Positions 6,907 to 7,652 of a stretch of DNA of 7,652 bases are shown piece after piece. How positions within the stretch are numbered: the first letter of the stretch is position 1; every line of letters begins with the position of its first letter. Source of the stretch: an uncultured Holophagales bacterium. GTDB taxonomy: Bacteria > Acidobacteriota > Thermoanaerobaculia > UBA5066. The translations under genes were made by a program, and so were the position numbers. The DNA is taken from assembly GCA_937864895.1 (NCBI GenBank), contig CALMDF010000501.1, positions 1 to 7,652 of the forward strand, given 5' to 3'. The notes under the pieces were generated by a model that had not been told where the DNA came from, searched no databases, and was given only the letters and a program-made list of their open reading frames with translations.

Positions 6907-7461
6907 ATGGGGGGAGAAGGCGAGGAGGCGGGGGTCCGGGTCCTCGGTCTCGGGAACGTCCTCATGGGGGACGACGCGGCGGGGCCGTGGGTCGTCGAGC
7001 ACCTCCGCGCGGGGTACGACGTGGGGCCGGAGGCGTCCCTGACGGACGTGGGGACGCCCGGCCTCGACCTCGTGCCGCACATCGGGGGGGCGCGGGTCGT
7101 CGTCCTCGTCGACACGGTCAAGTCGGCCGGAGAGCCGGGAGAGCTCCGCTTCTACCGGAAGGAGGAGATCCTGAAGTACCCCCCGGGCCCGAGGACGAGC
7201 CCGCACGACCCCGGCGTCAAGGAGACGCTTCTCTACCTCGACCTGGCGGGGCAGGGTCCCGAGGAGGTCCTTCTCGTGGGGATCGTCCCGGGGCGCGTGG
7301 AGAAGGGGCTCGGGCTCACGCCGGCCGTCGCGGCGGCGGTCCCGTTGGCCGCGGAGGCCGTGGCCGCGGAGCTGCGCCGGCTCGGGATCGCGGTCGAGAA
7401 GCGCGCGGGGTCCTCCCCGGCCCGGCCCTGGTGGGCCGGGGAGGACGCGGCTTCCTCGTGA
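6907..7461 (+). CDS. hybD: Hydrogenase maturation endopeptidase (HybD/HyaD family, peptidase M52)
   Basis: Nickel-sensing protease that trims the C-terminal peptide of the large subunit after NiFe-site assembly, in the cytoplasm. The fold signature VLGLGNVLMGDDAAG lies at residues 12-26. By alignment to HybD the three metal-binding residues are Asp23 (Glu16 in HybD), Asp69 in VLVDTVKS, and His100 in SPHDPG. The patch GIVPGRVEKGLGLTPAV (125-141) is also typical. At 184 residues it is about 20 longer than E. coli HybD (164). The excess is a short charged N-terminus (MGGEGEEAG) and a C-terminal tail (after about residue 166) made largely by an inverted repeat. The Shine-Dalgarno sequence before the ATG is weak (only CGGA just upstream), but no other usable start precedes the GxGN motif. 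Its stop overlaps the next gene's GTG (GTGA). Confidence 0.94.
   Translation: MGGEGEEAGVRVLGLGNVLMGDDAAGPWVVEHLRAGYDVGPEASLTDVGTPGLDLVPHIGGARVVVLVDTVKSAGEPGELRFYRKEEILKYPPGPRTSPHDPGVKETLLYLDLAGQGPEEVLLVGIVPGRVEKGLGLTPAVAAAVPLAAEAVAAELRRLGIAVEKRAGSSPARPWWAGEDAASS
7410..7446 (+). repeat. Perfect 14-bp inverted repeat (hairpin) in the 3' end of the protease gene
   Basis: The left arm GTCCTCCCCGGCCC (7410-7423) is the exact reverse complement of the right arm GGGCCGGGGAGGAC (7433-7446), with a 9-nt loop. An alternative register pairs CCCGGCCC (7421-7428) with GGGCCGGG (7433-7440) around a 4-nt loop. The stem is almost all G-C. No run of T follows, so it is not a standard intrinsic terminator. 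It lies 12 nt before the protease stop codon (7459-7461) and the start of the next gene. It may act as an mRNA-stabilising, processing or translation-damping element, or be an inserted repeat. Confidence 0.8.
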
Positions 7462-7652
7462 GCGCCGCGGCCACGGAGGCTGGGAAGAGCCGGGGCGGCC
7501 CCGGCGGGATCCTCCCGGCCTGGGTCGTCCTCGTGGCGCTCCACAGCTACGCCGTCGGGGTGTTCCTCCTCTTCGCGCCGGAGTGGGGCGCCCGGTTCGG
7601 CGGGTTCGGGGAGGGTTCGCCGCTCTTTTTCGCGAGACAGGCGGGCAGTGTC
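7458..7652 (+). CDS. Uncharacterised membrane protein, N-terminal part (runs off the right edge)
   Basis: Starting at the GTG that overlaps the protease stop by four bases (GTGA), 65 codons stay open to the window end. A short polar N-terminus (SAAATEAGKSRGGPGG) leads into a hydrophobic segment (ILPAWVVLVALHSYAVGVFLLFAP, about residues 18-41). This is followed by a Gly/Phe-rich stretch and SPLFFARQAGSV. The composition suggests a small integral membrane protein with the first transmembrane helix near residues 20-40. I do not recognise the family. The start is supported by the coupling and by the C/G-ending codons of the frame, but there is no clear Shine-Dalgarno sequence; translation would rely on ribosomes terminating at the protease gene. 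It is not HybE, the chaperone found at this place in E. coli, because that protein is soluble. Being in the same transcript, it may belong to the hydrogenase system. Confidence 0.65.
   Translation, partial: MSAAATEAGKSRGGPGGILPAWVVLVALHSYAVGVFLLFAPEWGARFGGFGEGSPLFFARQAGSV

Noticed and set aside
3833..7042. A 1069-codon open frame on the plus strand overlapping hybB, hybC and the protease gene
   Set aside because: It is an out-of-frame shadow caused by the scarcity of stop codons in GC-rich DNA: Arg/Pro/Gly-rich product, no domain, and it overlaps genes with clear catalytic motifs.
3888..7121. A 1077-codon antisense open frame opposite the hydrogenase genes
   Set aside because: The product is an Asp/Glu/Arg/Val-rich antisense shadow without recognisable motifs or a ribosome binding site; the plus-strand genes explain this region fully.
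7410..7446. Intrinsic transcription terminator ending the hydrogenase operon
   Set aside because: The hairpin is strong but has no T-tract after it, and a coupled gene begins 12 nt downstream, so a simple terminator is unlikely.

Overview
The window is very GC-rich, with nearly every third codon position G or C, and points to a bacterium with a high-GC genome. Acidobacteriota-like or delta-proteobacterial/Myxococcota-like lineages are plausible, but nothing here fixes the taxon. The genes imply anaerobic or microaerobic hydrogen metabolism with a quinone-linked, Tat-exported [NiFe] hydrogenase.

Layout. Bases 1-1589 (minus strand) hold the first ~480 recognisable residues of a cytoplasmic-type molybdopterin (Mo/W-bisPGD) oxidoreductase that runs off the left edge. 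Bases 1590-1900 are a divergent intergenic region. It is clearly less GC-rich in parts and carries an FNR/CRP-type inverted repeat (TTGAG-CTGC-ATCAA), a perfect 12-bp palindrome centred on GTTAAC, and a second near-copy of the GTTAAC element. From 1901 a tight plus-strand operon begins: [NiFe] hydrogenase small subunit, four-cluster ferredoxin subunit, NrfD/HybB-type membrane subunit, large (catalytic) subunit, then the maturation endopeptidase. This is exactly the hybO-hybA-hybB-hybC-hybD order of Escherichia coli hydrogenase 2. A sixth gene, translationally coupled to the protease and starting with GTG at 7458, encodes the start of an unrecognised membrane protein and is cut by the right edge.

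How they work together. The large subunit (NiFe site, Cys61/64/545/548) and the small subunit (three Fe-S clusters) would be folded in the cytoplasm and exported together by the Tat signal on the small subunit. The large subunit is processed after His551 by the co-encoded protease. The Tat-signal ferredoxin subunit would carry electrons from the small subunit to the multi-spanning membrane subunit and so to the menaquinone/quinone pool. The small subunit has the ordinary four-cysteine proximal cluster ligands, not the six-cysteine set of oxygen-tolerant enzymes.

Most notable points: a perfect 14-bp inverted repeat inside the last codons of the protease gene that seems to create a C-terminal extension; the FNR-like box between the divergent Mo-enzyme and the hydrogenase; the uncharacterised membrane protein in the position where E. 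coli has hybE; and the loss of protein-like sequence in the last ~140 bases at the left edge. The core operon itself is a known type, and I did not find a clearly new system.
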